Source of the DNA: Myxococcota bacterium | GTDB taxonomy: Bacteria; Myxococcota; UBA727; JABDBI01 | Length of the DNA: 64,000 nt | Reading direction: 5' to 3' | NCBI GenBank assembly: GCA_040387835.1 | Contig: JAZKCZ010000003.1 | Span: 43,161 to 107,160 of the forward strand | Made by a program: the position numbers and the translations under genes | The notes under the pieces: model-generated | Databases searched by the model: none | What the model was told of the DNA's origin: nothing | What the model saw: the letters and a program-made list of their open reading frames with translations, nothing else | In this document: piece by piece, positions 1 to 9,597 of the stretch | How positions within the stretch are numbered: position 1 is the stretch's first letter | How the letters are laid out: each line of letters opens with the position of its first letter

Positions 1-323
1 GGGTGAGCGCTGAAGGCAAAAACGTGATCTGGTGCTGTGATCCCATGCATGGCAATACTTTGACCGCTTCTAACGGTTATAAAACGCGCAATTTTCAGCA
101 TGTTTTAACGGAAGCACAGCACTTCATCGCGATCCATCAAAATGAAGGAACGTATGCCGGCGGTGTACATTTTGAAATGACTGGTGGAAACGTCGTGGAG
201 TGCGTTGGTGGCGATCAGGAAATCGAAGAAAAACACCTAGAAAGTGGGTTTTATGAAACGCTTTGCGATCCTAGACTGAATGCATACCAGGCATTAGAAT
301 TAGCTTTTAAACTGATCGCGTAA
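1..323 (+). CDS. class II 3-deoxy-7-phosphoheptulonate synthase (DAHP synthase), C-terminal part
   Basis: This is the 3' end of a gene that begins before the window; the reading frame is open from base 1 and stops at 321-323. DAHP synthase condenses phosphoenolpyruvate and erythrose 4-phosphate in the first step of the shikimate pathway, in the cytoplasm. The visible 106 residues carry the end of a class II (plant-type) enzyme: the [10 protein letters not shown] stretch followed by [18 protein letters not shown], which contain family metal and substrate ligands. The GTG at base 3 is internal and is not the true start. The next gene, dnaA, starts about 150 bp later on the same strand. I am confident of the family; the class I enzyme (AroF/G/H) lacks these motifs. 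Confidence 0.93.
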   Translation, partial: VSAEGKNVIWCCDPMHGNTLTASNGYKTRNFQHVLTEAQHFIAIHQNEGTYAGGVHFEMTGGNVVECVGGDQEIEEKHLESGFYETLCDPRLNAYQALELAFKLIA

Positions 324-470
324 TGGGAATAAATAGACTTCACAGATCAATAGCGATCCGCGATCCACAAGACCCTCCGGGCAAAAATCGCAAAATATTC
401 TTTTTTCGTTAGTTTTTTTAGGGGCTTGTCTGGATCTTCGAAATCCATGCTTGCCTAATCCGTCTGGCTG

Positions 471-1922
471 TTGATACACCCAATGAGACTTATGGTAGCG
501 ATCCGAGAATTTGAAACCCAACCGATAGATCTATTTGGCGAAACGTTGCAGTCGCTTAAACGTCGCCTAAGTCTATTTGTATGGCAGGGCTTTTTTGAGC
601 CTTTGTCGTTTGTTTCATTGGATCAAAATACTTTAACCGTCGCTGCCCCATCTTCATTCCATCGGGATTGGGTACAGAACCATTATTTAACTGAATTACA
701 AGAAACCGTTTGCCGTGTTTATGGCCGGCCTTTAGATATTAAAGTGATCGAAGGCAAGGATGAGCAAAAGACTCTACGTCCGCCATCCTTTGACTCCCTA
801 CCATCTCTTTCTCCAACAATGTCTAACTCCATCAGCCCTCTGAAAGCAGCTTTAACGGCTTCAGAGCATGCTCAAGCGCCGATGGTTTTTGAATCGGTTA
901 GCTTAAACCCAACCCACACTTTTGATGCGTTCGTGCCAGGCCCGTCCAACAACATGGGCTTTGCCGCCTGTCATGCAGTCGCAGAACAGCCTGGCGCTCA
1001 ATATAGCCCTCTGTTTTTGTTCGGACCGGTGGGCATTGGTAAAACCCATTTAATTCAAGCCATCGGCCTTTATGCGCTGAGCAAAAACCCTAACACCAAG
1101 ATTTTGTACATGACCGCTGAACAATGGGTCAATGCATATATCATGGCGATCAGGGAAAAGCGCTTTGATGCTTTTAGAAAGAAGTTCAGAACTGATTGCG
1201 ATATTTTATTAATCGATGACATTCAGTTTTTGGCAGGTAAAGACGCAAGCCAGGATGAATTCTTCCATACTTTCAACAGCCTTCATCAGGCCCATAAGCA
1301 AATTGTGGTCACGTCGGACAAGTATCCACATGAAATCGAAGGCTTAGAAGAAAGGCTGCAGACGCGCCTATCTTGGGGCCTTATTGCTGATATCAGGCCG
1401 CCTGAAATCGAAACACGCATCGCCATTTTGCATAAAAAGGCTGAGTCTTGCGGCATTAAATTGCCTCATGATGTCGCGCATTACTTGGCCGCTCAAGTGA
1501 CCACTTCGGTTCGTGAACTTGAAGGCGCTTTGCTGCGCTTGTCAGCGTTTCTTTCGGTAACCAAGTCTGAGATCTCTTTGGCCGCTACCAAAGAATACCT
1601 ATCTCCTGTGTTCAGACGCAGTGCGGGTGCTTTAAGCTCCGAAAAAATCTGTGAGCATGTGGCGGCTTATTACGATCTCAAGCCCATTGAGCTCAAAGGT
1701 CAGTCTCGTCAGCGCCAAGTCTCATTGGCTAGACAAATTGCCATGGCTTTGTGCCGTAACATGATGGCATTTAGCATGCCAGAAATCGGCCGCATTTTCG
1801 GCGGGCGTGATCACACCACCGTGTTGTCATCGCTTCGAAAGATCGACGAGATGCGTGAAACAGACATTAGCATCCAGACAGTTTTGTCTCGCCTCGAGAA
1901 AAGTTTGATTGAGTCCTGCTAA
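471..1922 (+). CDS. dnaA: chromosomal replication initiator protein DnaA
   Basis: AAA+ ATPase that binds DnaA boxes at oriC and melts the origin. All four domains are visible in about 483 residues: the N-terminal DnaB-interacting domain (roughly 15-75), a variable linker, the AAA+ core with Walker A GPVGIGKTH near residue 185 and Walker B ILLIDDIQF, and the C-terminal DNA-binding domain with the DnaA signature GRDHTTVLSSLRKI near residue 445. Walker A reads GPVG where most DnaA proteins have GGVG or similar. The listed start is a TTG at 471; ATG codons at 483 and 492 are alternatives and I cannot decide between them. No dnaN or recF lies nearby, and the 147 bp upstream has no convincing DnaA-box cluster, so oriC is probably elsewhere. 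An aminopeptidase gene follows after 17 bp. Confidence 0.95.
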   Translation: MIHPMRLMVAIREFETQPIDLFGETLQSLKRRLSLFVWQGFFEPLSFVSLDQNTLTVAAPSSFHRDWVQNHYLTELQETVCRVYGRPLDIKVIEGKDEQKTLRPPSFDSLPSLSPTMSNSISPLKAALTASEHAQAPMVFESVSLNPTHTFDAFVPGPSNNMGFAACHAVAEQPGAQYSPLFLFGPVGIGKTHLIQAIGLYALSKNPNTKILYMTAEQWVNAYIMAIREKRFDAFRKKFRTDCDILLIDDIQFLAGKDASQDEFFHTFNSLHQAHKQIVVTSDKYPHEIEGLEERLQTRLSWGLIADIRPPEIETRIAILHKKAESCGIKLPHDVAHYLAAQVTTSVRELEGALLRLSAFLSVTKSEISLAATKEYLSPVFRRSAGALSSEKICEHVAAYYDLKPIELKGQSRQRQVSLARQIAMALCRNMMAFSMPEIGRIFGGRDHTTVLSSLRKIDEMRETDISIQTVLSRLEKSLIESC

Positions 1923-1939
1923 GAGGCTATAAGCCTTGG

Positions 1940-4444
1940 ATGCGTCTTTTTCTTTTAGCTTGCCTGTTTTCCCTCTCGTCACTCTCATCAAAAGCGCCCG
2001 GGGGACAGCTTCCTCAAGGGGTTAAGCCACTTCATTACGATCTGGCTCTGTCGGTTAATCCAGGCAAAACTGATTTTTCGGGCAAAGCGACCATCAAGCT
2101 GTCTTTGGCCAAGCCCATCAAAGAATTCTGGCTACACGGTGAAGACCTTAAGATCACAGACGCCTATGTCCAAACTGCCACCGAGCAAGTAAAAGTCACT
2201 TACGAGCAAGTCACATCAGAAGGTGTGTCGCAGATCCGCGCACCCAAAACCTTGCCTGCGGGTGAGCTCACCTTGACGCTGCAGTATACAGCGCCCTATC
2301 AGAAAGACCTTGCCGGTCTATACCGCGTTGCTTTCAACAAACTTAATTACGTCTACTCTCAGTTCGAGCCTATTGCCGCACGGACATGCTTTCCAGGCTT
2401 TGACGAGCCCAGGTTTAAAACACCTTTTAAGATTTCCTTAACCGTACCTAAAAACAGCTCAGGCATCTCCAATGGTCTGTTGCAGCAAGAGATTAAAAAC
2501 AAAGACGGCACGAAAACGCTGCTCTTTGAAGAAACTGCCCCTTTGCCAACCTATTTAATCGCATTTGCTGTAGGCCCCTTCGATGTGGTGGATGGACCTA
2601 TGATGGGTAAAATACCTCTGCGCGGCATCGCACCTAAAGGTCAAGGCAAAAATATTAGCTATGCGTTGTCCCAAACGCCTCGCATTTTAAGCATTTTAGA
2701 AGACTATTTTGGCATTCCCTACCCTTACAGCAAACTTGATATCATTGCCGTTCCTGACTTTGCAGCCGGAGCCATGGAAAACGCAGGCGCCATTACTTTT
2801 AGAGACTCGCTCTTACTGCTCAATCCTAAAACAGCGCCCGTTTGGCAGGTAAGGCGCTTTGCTGAGGTCATGGCGCATGAACTCGCGCATCAATGGTTTG
2901 GCAATCTCGTCACTTTAGCTTGGTGGGAAGACATCTGGCTGAACGAAGCCTTTGCCACCTGGATCGCCACCAAAGTGATCATGCAATACGACCCTGCGTA
3001 CCAAGCTGATTTAGAAGCCCTAGAAGAAACTCAACAAGCCATGAACGCGGACTCCCTCGCCTCGTCCCGAAAAATCGCAGAACCGATCACGTCACATCAT
3101 GATATTTACAGCGCGTTCGATGCCATCACCTACACCAAAGGTGCTGCCGTTATTGCCATGTTCGAAGAATATTTAGGCGCAGACATATTTCAAAAAGGCG
3201 TGCGCAATTACTTGGTCCACTATGCGAATCGCAATGCTGACACGCGAGACTTCATTGCGGCCCTGTCCAAAGTTAACGGTATCAACTTATCCTCGAGTTT
3301 TGAAAGCTTCCTAAATCAGCCAGGCGTGCCGCTCATTCACTTTGAGAAGGACCGGTATGCTCAAAAGCGCTACCTGCCACTTGGCTCAGATCTTGATCCC
3401 GATCATTCTTGGGTCATTCCATTTTGTCCCGAAAAGACGTCCTGCCAAATGCTCGGCAAGACCCAAGGGACCTTGGAAAACTTTGGTTTCCCCGCAAGAG
3501 CAGGCAAAGGCTACTACCGTTTCTCGGGTCATTACCCCTTTAATTTTGCCAGTGCCAGCAATGCAGACAAAGTCGTCCAAATAGCAAACTTGAAAGGCGC
3601 CTTCACATCAGGCCGTTTAAACACCAGCGAACTTCTGCCTGAGCTCGCCAAATTCGCTAAAACCAGTTCAAGATTCACCGCCACCGCACCAATGTCCACG
3701 TTGTACTGGCTCAACAACTACGTGATCAAAGCTGACACCAGGCCTCATTTTGAAGCCTACGCTCGAAAAGTGTATACGACGAAACCGCAGATGTTAGACA
3801 GCAACGAGCAAAAGCTCTTTGACGCCGAATACAGCGCTTTTGAAGCTGAAGTCGCTAAAGACCCAGCCATTCGAAAAGATCTTCTCAAAAAAGCCCTCGG
3901 CTATTTAATCAAACCCTCGAGTTTAGATCCAGACCTAATCAAAGTTGCCTTAACGGTGCTCATTCAAGAAATGCCCGCCTATTATCCAAGACTCAGATCG
4001 ATACTGGCCAAAAGCAAAGATGCCATTCAACGACGAGCCGTCATCGGCGCGCTCGCTGAATCAGATCAATCGCTAAATCTAATTTTATCAAAAGATCTGA
4101 GAAAAAATGAAATCTTAACCTTGCTTGGCACGTATATGAAACGTCCAGAACATTTTGAAAAAGGCCTCGCCTGGATGGAAGTAAACCTGCCAGCCTTGAT
4201 CAAAAGCCTACCCATCAAAAGCACAGGTCATTTGCCCTGGACTTTGACCGCCCTTTGCAGCGCCGAGGATGCGAACAGAGTGAACACTTTGTTAAAACCA
4301 TTCATCCAAACAATGCCCGGCGGTCCCAGAGCGCTCAGTGGCGCGGTAGAACAAATCAAACTGTGCGCGGCCCTGGCAGAATCACAGGGGGAAAACGCTA
4401 TGCGCTTCTTCAATGCGGCGGGTATCGCCTCCACGAAATCGTAG
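1940..4444 (+). CDS. secreted M1-family zinc aminopeptidase (PepN/ERAP-like)
   Basis: Metallo-aminopeptidase of 834 residues that removes N-terminal amino acids from peptides. A hydrophobic N-terminus of about 18 residues looks like a signal peptide, so the enzyme is probably periplasmic or exported. The exopeptidase motif GAMENAGAITF lies near residue 276. The zinc motif HELAHQW (HExxH) is near residue 313, with the third ligand in WLNEAFATW about 20 residues later. The remaining C-terminal half matches the helical ERAP1-C-like region expected for M1 enzymes of this length. It follows dnaA by 17 bp on the same strand and converges tail to tail with the J-domain gene, leaving only 3 bp between the two stops. 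No odd features. Confidence 0.93.
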   Translation: MRLFLLACLFSLSSLSSKAPGGQLPQGVKPLHYDLALSVNPGKTDFSGKATIKLSLAKPIKEFWLHGEDLKITDAYVQTATEQVKVTYEQVTSEGVSQIRAPKTLPAGELTLTLQYTAPYQKDLAGLYRVAFNKLNYVYSQFEPIAARTCFPGFDEPRFKTPFKISLTVPKNSSGISNGLLQQEIKNKDGTKTLLFEETAPLPTYLIAFAVGPFDVVDGPMMGKIPLRGIAPKGQGKNISYALSQTPRILSILEDYFGIPYPYSKLDIIAVPDFAAGAMENAGAITFRDSLLLLNPKTAPVWQVRRFAEVMAHELAHQWFGNLVTLAWWEDIWLNEAFATWIATKVIMQYDPAYQADLEALEETQQAMNADSLASSRKIAEPITSHHDIYSAFDAITYTKGAAVIAMFEEYLGADIFQKGVRNYLVHYANRNADTRDFIAALSKVNGINLSSSFESFLNQPGVPLIHFEKDRYAQKRYLPLGSDLDPDHSWVIPFCPEKTSCQMLGKTQGTLENFGFPARAGKGYYRFSGHYPFNFASASNADKVVQIANLKGAFTSGRLNTSELLPELAKFAKTSSRFTATAPMSTLYWLNNYVIKADTRPHFEAYARKVYTTKPQMLDSNEQKLFDAEYSAFEAEVAKDPAIRKDLLKKALGYLIKPSSLDPDLIKVALTVLIQEMPAYYPRLRSILAKSKDAIQRRAVIGALAESDQSLNLILSKDLRKNEILTLLGTYMKRPEHFEKGLAWMEVNLPALIKSLPIKSTGHLPWTLTALCSAEDANRVNTLLKPFIQTMPGGPRALSGAVEQIKLCAALAESQGENAMRFFNAAGIASTKS

Positions 4445-4447
4445 GCG

Positions 4448-5149
4448 TTATTTCCTTGGATTAAACTTCGACTCTTTGCTCAAAGATTCGAATAAATCTT
4501 TTTCTTTAACCGTCAATTTCGATGGAACTTTAATCTGTAGATTAAGGAACAAATCGCCAGGACCATTTCTGGTTATCTGCCCCTTTCCTTTCAGGCGCAT
4601 TCTCGTTCCACTTTGAGAACCAGGTGGGATTTTAAGTTTCACGCGTCCTGAAAGCGTCGTAACTTCTAATGTTGTGCCCAGGGCCGCTTCCCAAGGCGAT
4701 AGCGATAAAATCATTTCAGTTTCAGCCGGTTTTGCCACTGGCGGCTCATCCTGCCAAGCTTGGCTGCGGCGATGTTGGCCAGGGGTGCTGCCGAAAATGC
4801 TGTCGAAGAAGCTGCTGAAACCGCCGCCAAATCCGCTTTGCGCACCACCACCTCCACCGCGCAGGTCGCCGAAATCGAATTGGACGCCTTGCCAGCCCGG
4901 CGGAGATTTGAAATTATCGCCGGCTTTCCAATTGGATCCTAGGGCATCGTATTTTTTGCGGCTATCAGGATTTTTTAAAACTTCGTAAGCTTCGCTGGCT
5001 TTCTTGAACTTATCTTCCGCGCCTTTTTCTTTATTCACGTCGGGATGATATTGTTTAGCCTGTTTTCTATAAGCTTTTTGGATCTCTTCTTGCGAAGCGG
5101 AACGAGCGACGCCTAAAATTTTATAATAATCCTGAAATTGCACTGCCAT
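4448..5149 (-). CDS. DnaJ-class co-chaperone, CbpA-like (J-domain, no zinc finger)
   Basis: A 233-residue protein with an N-terminal J-domain (about residues 6-75) carrying the HPD tripeptide that stimulates DnaK ATPase. A Gly/Phe-rich linker follows (about 90-120, FGGGF-type runs), then a single C-terminal substrate-binding region with the DnaJ_C pattern ([26 protein letters not shown]-like). The CxxCxGxG zinc-finger repeats of true DnaJ are absent, so it is a CbpA/type II co-chaperone. It is shorter than CbpA (about 300), having only one beta-sandwich-like part. It is the last gene of the long minus-strand run, 12 bp behind a small Cys-rich secreted protein. Confidence 0.88.
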   Translation of the reverse strand: MAVQFQDYYKILGVARSASQEEIQKAYRKQAKQYHPDVNKEKGAEDKFKKASEAYEVLKNPDSRKKYDALGSNWKAGDNFKSPPGWQGVQFDFGDLRGGGGGAQSGFGGGFSSFFDSIFGSTPGQHRRSQAWQDEPPVAKPAETEMILSLSPWEAALGTTLEVTTLSGRVKLKIPPGSQSGTRMRLKGKGQITRNGPGDLFLNLQIKVPSKLTVKEKDLFESLSKESKFNPRK

Positions 5150-5161
5150 AGCGCAAACTTA

Positions 5162-5422
5162 TCAATATGCTGCGCAGTGGTCTACACAAAAACCGACGGT
5201 CGCATCTTTGCTGCATACCTGATGGTGACCACAGTCTGTGTCTTCGCGGCAAGGCTTTCGGCAAATGCCGCCATAAGGATCCTCAGAGCCCCGCCTATCA
5301 CAGGCAAGGCCAGCTTCACACTGGTGACCAGGAACTTCGCTTGTACAAAAGTTGCCTTCTTTCACCGCTGCAGCAGCGCTAAACCCGGTCAACACACAGG
5401 CAAGTAATAAAAAATATCTCAT
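5162..5422 (-). CDS. small secreted cysteine-rich protein, unknown function
   Basis: An 86-residue ORF with a clear signal peptide (MRYFLLLACVLTGFSAAAA). The short mature part has nine cysteines, ending in the arrangement C-REDTD-C-GHHQV-C-...-C, the same C-x5-C-x4/5-C module repeated in the large lipoproteins at 49.6-55.6 kb. The cysteines suggest a disulfide-stabilised extracytoplasmic module. The gene sits 12 bp upstream of the J-domain gene and 39 bp downstream of panB, so it is probably co-transcribed in the long minus-strand run. I do not recognise a named family. Support for a real gene comes from the signal peptide, tight packing and cysteine spacing. Confidence 0.72.
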   Translation of the reverse strand: MRYFLLLACVLTGFSAAAAVKEGNFCTSEVPGHQCEAGLACDRRGSEDPYGGICRKPCREDTDCGHHQVCSKDATVGFCVDHCAAY

Positions 5423-5461
5423 GCTAAACCATTTAGCGACGGGGAGAGTAAGTTGAAACGG

Positions 5462-6262
5462 TCATATGACCGAGACATGTTCTTGGGCAGGAAACTCTCC
5501 ATGCCTAACTTCCGTGACATATTTCTCAACGGCGGCCATTACCAAACTGGCGCCATTTAAATAGGTCTTAAGAAATCTAGGTTTAAATTCAGGATTAAGG
5601 CCAAGCAAATCATAGCTGACCAACACCTGCCCGTCCGTAAAACGTCCCGCGCCGATACCAATGGTCGGAATGACTAAACGGGTTGATATTTCTTGCGCCA
5701 AAGTTTCAGGAACACATTCCAGCACAATTGCATAAACCCCTGCTTCTTGCAGAGCCAGCGAGTCTTCCAAAATCCTTGCGCTCGCTTCTTCGGTCCGGCC
5801 CTGAATACGGTGACCTGAGAGCGCATGTACGCTTTGCGGCGTTAGACCGACGTGCCCCATCACCGGAATGCCAGCCTCGGTCATCGCTCTCACAGTGGAA
5901 GCAACCGAGCGCCCACCTTCAACTTTCACTGAATGTGCCCCCGCACGAAGCAAGTTGGCGGCGTTTTCCAAAGCTACCTTCAAGTCCGTTTGATAAGTCA
6001 TGAAAGGCATGTCCGCAACGAGATGCGCGCGCTGACAGCCCCGCGCGACCGCGCGCGTATGATAAACCATGTCATCCATGGATACACTCAACGTATTGGA
6101 CGCGCCCTGAATAACCATACCCAATGAATCGCCGACCAAAAGGATGTCAACGCCAGCCATATCGATTAACCGGGCGAACGTCGCGTCATAACAGGTCAGC
6201 ATGACAATCGGCTCACGGGCCTCTTTCTTTTTCTGCAAGTCTATTAACCGAACAATTTTCAT
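5462..6262 (-). CDS. panB: 3-methyl-2-oxobutanoate hydroxymethyltransferase
   Basis: Ketopantoate hydroxymethyltransferase transfers a hydroxymethyl group from 5,10-methylene-THF to alpha-ketoisovalerate, the first step of pantothenate/CoA synthesis. The 266-residue product begins MKIVRLIDLQKKK and shows the family landmarks: the substrate- and metal-binding stretch ILLVGDSLGMVIQG, PFMTYQ, VKVEGG, GIPVMGHVGLTPQSV and IGIGAG. A longer ORF opens at 6313, but ATG 6262 is chosen because it overlaps the upstream CPBP gene stop as ATGA and matches the family N-terminus. No panC is adjacent. Confidence 0.95.
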   Translation of the reverse strand: MKIVRLIDLQKKKEAREPIVMLTCYDATFARLIDMAGVDILLVGDSLGMVIQGASNTLSVSMDDMVYHTRAVARGCQRAHLVADMPFMTYQTDLKVALENAANLLRAGAHSVKVEGGRSVASTVRAMTEAGIPVMGHVGLTPQSVHALSGHRIQGRTEEASARILEDSLALQEAGVYAIVLECVPETLAQEISTRLVIPTIGIGAGRFTDGQVLVSYDLLGLNPEFKPRFLKTYLNGASLVMAAVEKYVTEVRHGEFPAQEHVSVI

Positions 6263-6876
6263 CCATGGCTCCAGCGGAAACTCTCTGCTAGCCATTCTCC
6301 GAACACATTGCAAAGGGCGTGATACAAGGTTGCGCCTAATAAAGAGCCATTTGATTTATAAACTAACCAGGAAAACACCAATCCAGGGAAAAAAGGCAGC
6401 AGCCTAATAAGGCTATATTCACCCGCAAAATGCCCTAAGGCGAAAAACAGATTCACCAACAAGACCGCCGTTATCGGGCGATAAACCCTCAACAAGCGAC
6501 TCTGTAAAAAGCCGCGGTAAAAGATTTCCTCAGGCAACGCAATCATCAATAAGTTAATGGCGAAACCCCAAAGGAGATTTATCGAAAAAGCAGGCTCAAA
6601 ACTTATTGGTTTTAAAAGCAAATACTGGCCGATAGCAAAAAGGGTCAAGCTCGAAGCCGAAACCCAAAGCATTCGCAGCAAATCTGCGCGGATAGCGCCG
6701 GGGAGAATTCGAATGGAATAGCCCAAAATGCCAGGCACGTAGATTTGATAGAGAAATGCCGCGGCGAATGCGATGTCTGCGTGGATGGGTTTTAGGATTG
6801 CTAGCAGGAATAGCAAGATGATGGCGGCGGTAATTGGCCTCTCCCGATTTTGGCTAGCCAAAATCTCCCTCTCCAT
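6259..6876 (-). CDS. CPBP-family (CAAX-like) intramembrane metalloprotease
   Basis: A 205-residue multi-spanning membrane protein with the ABI/CPBP motifs: EEIFYRG (motif 1, EExxxR, near residue 116), FFALGH (motif 2, FxxxH) and HALCN near the C-terminus. These are the expected glutamate and histidine ligands, so it is predicted to be an active inner-membrane protease. The start codon and first dozen residues (MEREILASQNRER) lie entirely within a palindromic repeat also found inside nuoG, so the N-terminus is repeat-derived and the ancestral start may have been lost. No Shine-Dalgarno sequence precedes ATG 6876. It follows the M16 protease gene by 24 bp and overlaps panB by 4 bp. Confidence 0.82.
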   Translation of the reverse strand: MEREILASQNRERPITAAIILLFLLAILKPIHADIAFAAAFLYQIYVPGILGYSIRILPGAIRADLLRMLWVSASSLTLFAIGQYLLLKPISFEPAFSINLLWGFAINLLMIALPEEIFYRGFLQSRLLRVYRPITAVLLVNLFFALGHFAGEYSLIRLLPFFPGLVFSWLVYKSNGSLLGATLYHALCNVFGEWLAESFRWSHG

Positions 6877-6889
6877 GAGATGGAGAGGG
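6838..6889. repeat. dispersed palindromic CCTCTCC-type repeat, copy 1
   Basis: The first 37 bases (6838-6874) are identical to 29122-29158 inside nuoG. The core GATTTTGGCTAGCCAAAATC is a perfect 20-bp palindrome, followed by a second hairpin CCCTCTCC-loop-GGAGAGGG. The copy covers the end of the M16/CPBP spacer and the CPBP start codon. Confidence 0.85.
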
Positions 6890-6900
6890 CATAAAACGCG

Positions 6901-9597
6901 CTATTTGAAGTCGCCGGCTTTTACTTCGGCTAGACCAGCTGGGGTTACGTATTTTTTTAGAGCGCCTTGTACATCCGCTGTTGTTAGCTTTTCGATCTTT
7001 TTGAGAAGCTCGGCTTGGAAGGCGAAGGTACGGTTTAGTTCCAAGTTCGAGCATAGGGCCGACACCACGTAACCGTCGTTGGCCCACATGTTTTCCATGG
7101 TGGATTGTAGGCTTTGCTTGCTGTCTTTGAGTTCGGACTCAGTGATGCCGTCTGTCTGCCACTTTTTATACTCGTCTTGCAGAGCAGCCAAGGCTTTGGT
7201 CGCATTGTCGCTGGCGGCCATTGCATACAGACCCAAAACGGCGCTTGGTTCATGCTTGCTGGCATCCATCCATGAGCCGGCTCCATAGGATAGGCCTTCG
7301 GTTTCACGGAGGCGGTGCCACAGGCGTGACTTCATGCTTTCGCCGAGCACATACGCACCCATACGCATGGCTGGGTAATCGTCCGAGCTATCTTGAAGTG
7401 GCAAATTAGTACCTAGGGCCAATAGGGCCATCGCTTTATCTGGGGTGTTAATGACCTTGGTTTCGGAAACAACTGCTTTATACGGACGCGTAATGCGCTT
7501 GAACGGCTTGGCGGATTTCCATTCGCCAAATTGTTTATTGAGCTCGGCTTTGACCGACTCAACATCGAAGGAGCCAATAACGGCTAGCTCTAAATTGCTG
7601 GCACCATAGTAGATCTGGTACAGCTTTTTAATATCGGCAAGCTTGATGGCTTTCAACTTCTGGATGCGTTCTACGAGCGTAGGCACATAATGAATACTTG
7701 TTTTGGGCCAAGGATTTTGCAGGCGTTCAAGTTCGTTAAAGCCAAGCATTTTAGGATCAAGCAGTGCTTCTTCCAGTTCAGCCAGCTCCTTTTTGCGAAC
7801 GATTTCGAATTCAGCTTCGCTAAATGCTGGCGTTTTCATCACTTCAGCGAGCAGTTTAATCACTGCAATCACATGGTCTTTATCGCTGGTGATGTCTGCC
7901 ACTGTTTTGCCGGCAGCGCCGCCAAGGCGCAGGTTAGATTCAATGCTATCGAGCTCATCTTGGATCGCTTGGAAGTTTCTTTTTTGAGTGCCCCTCATCA
8001 GCAACTGAGGAATTAATGCCAACTCTTCGGTATGACCGTTTAACGCGTCTTCAGTGCCAAAGCGGAAAATGAGATTGGCTTTGACCAGATCCCCGCGAGT
8101 CTTTTTCGGCAAGAAAGCGACCTGAATGTTGTTATTCAGCGTCATACGCTGGGTCATGCGGTCGATATTGGCTGGTGTGGCCTCAAAATGTTCTCCCTGA
8201 GCGAGGTTGTGATCGCTTGAGTAAGACTCCAGCATCTTCTCTACGTCAGGGGTTTTAGGAACTTCTGCGCGAGCTGGCTTGTCTGTCGGCACAAATACGC
8301 CAGCGGTTCGATTGCTTTCTACCAAGTAGTGCTTCGCGACTTTAACAACGTCTTCAAAGGTCACGTTCTTGATTTGATCACGCTGCCAGAAATACAGACG
8401 GTAATCGCCTTGTGAAATCGATTCGCTCAGTCTTAAGGCTAAATCTTTGCTGTTGTTAGCGGCAATTTTATAATTTTTGAGCAATCGCGCTTTGGCTCTG
8501 GCGACACCTTCTTTGGTGATGGCTTTGGCCTGTTTGGTTTCCACTTCCAAGACCATTTCGTCTTTAAGTTTATAAACGTCTCCAGGCTTGATGGCCTTAG
8601 CAAAAATCATCAGGGCGCCTGGTTCTGCCAGCGAATAAACCATGCCGAAAATTTCGGATGCTTTGCCAGCCTGGACCAAGTGGTCGTACAAGTAACCGCC
8701 TGGCTCTTGCGTCAAGACGTCTGCCAAGATCCGAACGGCTGCAAAATCGCCATGAGATGCTGCTGGCACGTGATAGGATAAACCTGCTGCTGCGACCTCG
8801 CCTGTGCGCATGAGTTTTACGAAACGTGAGCCATCTTGCACTGGCTCTTCGGTGTAGGTCTTATCCAAAGTGCGCGTTGGCTTTTGAATTTTGCCGAAGT
8901 ACTCGCCGGCCAGCTCTAAAGCTTTGTTTGGATCAAACTTGCCGGCGATGACCAAAACGGCGTTGTCTGGCTGATAATATTTTCGGTAGAAAACTTGTAG
9001 ATTTTCTACGGGCACGCGTTCGATATCACTTCGATTGCCGATCGTGCTCTTACCGTAGTTGTGCCAACGGAAAGAGGCAGAAAGCATTTGATCATGCAAA
9101 ACACTGATGGGATCGTTTTCGCCGATTTCAAATTCGTTGCGAACAACCGTCATTTCGGAATCGAGATCCGACTGACGAATCCAGCTATTGATCATGCGGT
9201 CTGCTTCAAACTGCAAGCCAAATTTCAAGTTGTCTTCGCTGGCTGGCATGGTCTCGAAATAGTTGGTTCGATCATACCAAGTGGTAGCATTGAAAAACGC
9301 GCCGCGTTCTTGCAACATGCCTTTGCTATCTGGAAAAGTTGGCGTGCCTTTGAACAACATGTGCTCCAAAAGATGGGCCATACCGGTCTCGCCGCGCCCT
9401 TCATGCCTTGAGCCAACCAAATAGGTAATATTAACCGTCACCGTGGATTGAGACAAATCGGGAAATAGCAACACCTTGAGGCCGTTGGGCAACATGTATT
9501 CTTGAATGCCTTCAATTTCACGAACGGGTTTCAAATTTTGTGTCATCGTAGAACAACCACCTATAAGCAAAAGGATAAAAAAGAAGCACTTTTTCAT
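6901..9597 (-). CDS. M16-family zinc protease, two-domain, lipoprotein (pitrilysin/PqqL-like)
   Basis: An 898-residue protease of the insulinase/pitrilysin family. The inverted zinc motif HLLEH is at about residue 75, with the downstream glutamate in RNEFEIGEND. The first M16 unit is therefore catalytic, while the second (from about residue 490, RMTLNNNIQVAFLPKK) lacks the motif, as in classical pitrilysin architecture. The N-terminus MKKCFFFILLLIGGCS is a lipoprotein signal with Cys in a lipobox, so the enzyme is anchored in a membrane facing the periplasm. The ORF is open further upstream to 9660, but ATG 9597 is preferred because it overlaps the RND gene stop by 4 bp (ATGA) and gives the signal peptide. 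Coupling to an efflux operon may be incidental. Confidence 0.92.
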   Translation of the reverse strand: MKKCFFFILLLIGGCSTMTQNLKPVREIEGIQEYMLPNGLKVLLFPDLSQSTVTVNITYLVGSRHEGRGETGMAHLLEHMLFKGTPTFPDSKGMLQERGAFFNATTWYDRTNYFETMPASEDNLKFGLQFEADRMINSWIRQSDLDSEMTVVRNEFEIGENDPISVLHDQMLSASFRWHNYGKSTIGNRSDIERVPVENLQVFYRKYYQPDNAVLVIAGKFDPNKALELAGEYFGKIQKPTRTLDKTYTEEPVQDGSRFVKLMRTGEVAAAGLSYHVPAASHGDFAAVRILADVLTQEPGGYLYDHLVQAGKASEIFGMVYSLAEPGALMIFAKAIKPGDVYKLKDEMVLEVETKQAKAITKEGVARAKARLLKNYKIAANNSKDLALRLSESISQGDYRLYFWQRDQIKNVTFEDVVKVAKHYLVESNRTAGVFVPTDKPARAEVPKTPDVEKMLESYSSDHNLAQGEHFEATPANIDRMTQRMTLNNNIQVAFLPKKTRGDLVKANLIFRFGTEDALNGHTEELALIPQLLMRGTQKRNFQAIQDELDSIESNLRLGGAAGKTVADITSDKDHVIAVIKLLAEVMKTPAFSEAEFEIVRKKELAELEEALLDPKMLGFNELERLQNPWPKTSIHYVPTLVERIQKLKAIKLADIKKLYQIYYGASNLELAVIGSFDVESVKAELNKQFGEWKSAKPFKRITRPYKAVVSETKVINTPDKAMALLALGTNLPLQDSSDDYPAMRMGAYVLGESMKSRLWHRLRETEGLSYGAGSWMDASKHEPSAVLGLYAMAASDNATKALAALQDEYKKWQTDGITESELKDSKQSLQSTMENMWANDGYVVSALCSNLELNRTFAFQAELLKKIEKLTTADVQGALKKYVTPAGLAEVKAGDFK

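Noticed and set aside
361..369. CGATCCACA as a DnaA box upstream of dnaA
   Set aside because: Only about 7 of 9 bases match TTATCCACA, and no second box or AT-rich unwinding region is nearby, so there is no oriC evidence.
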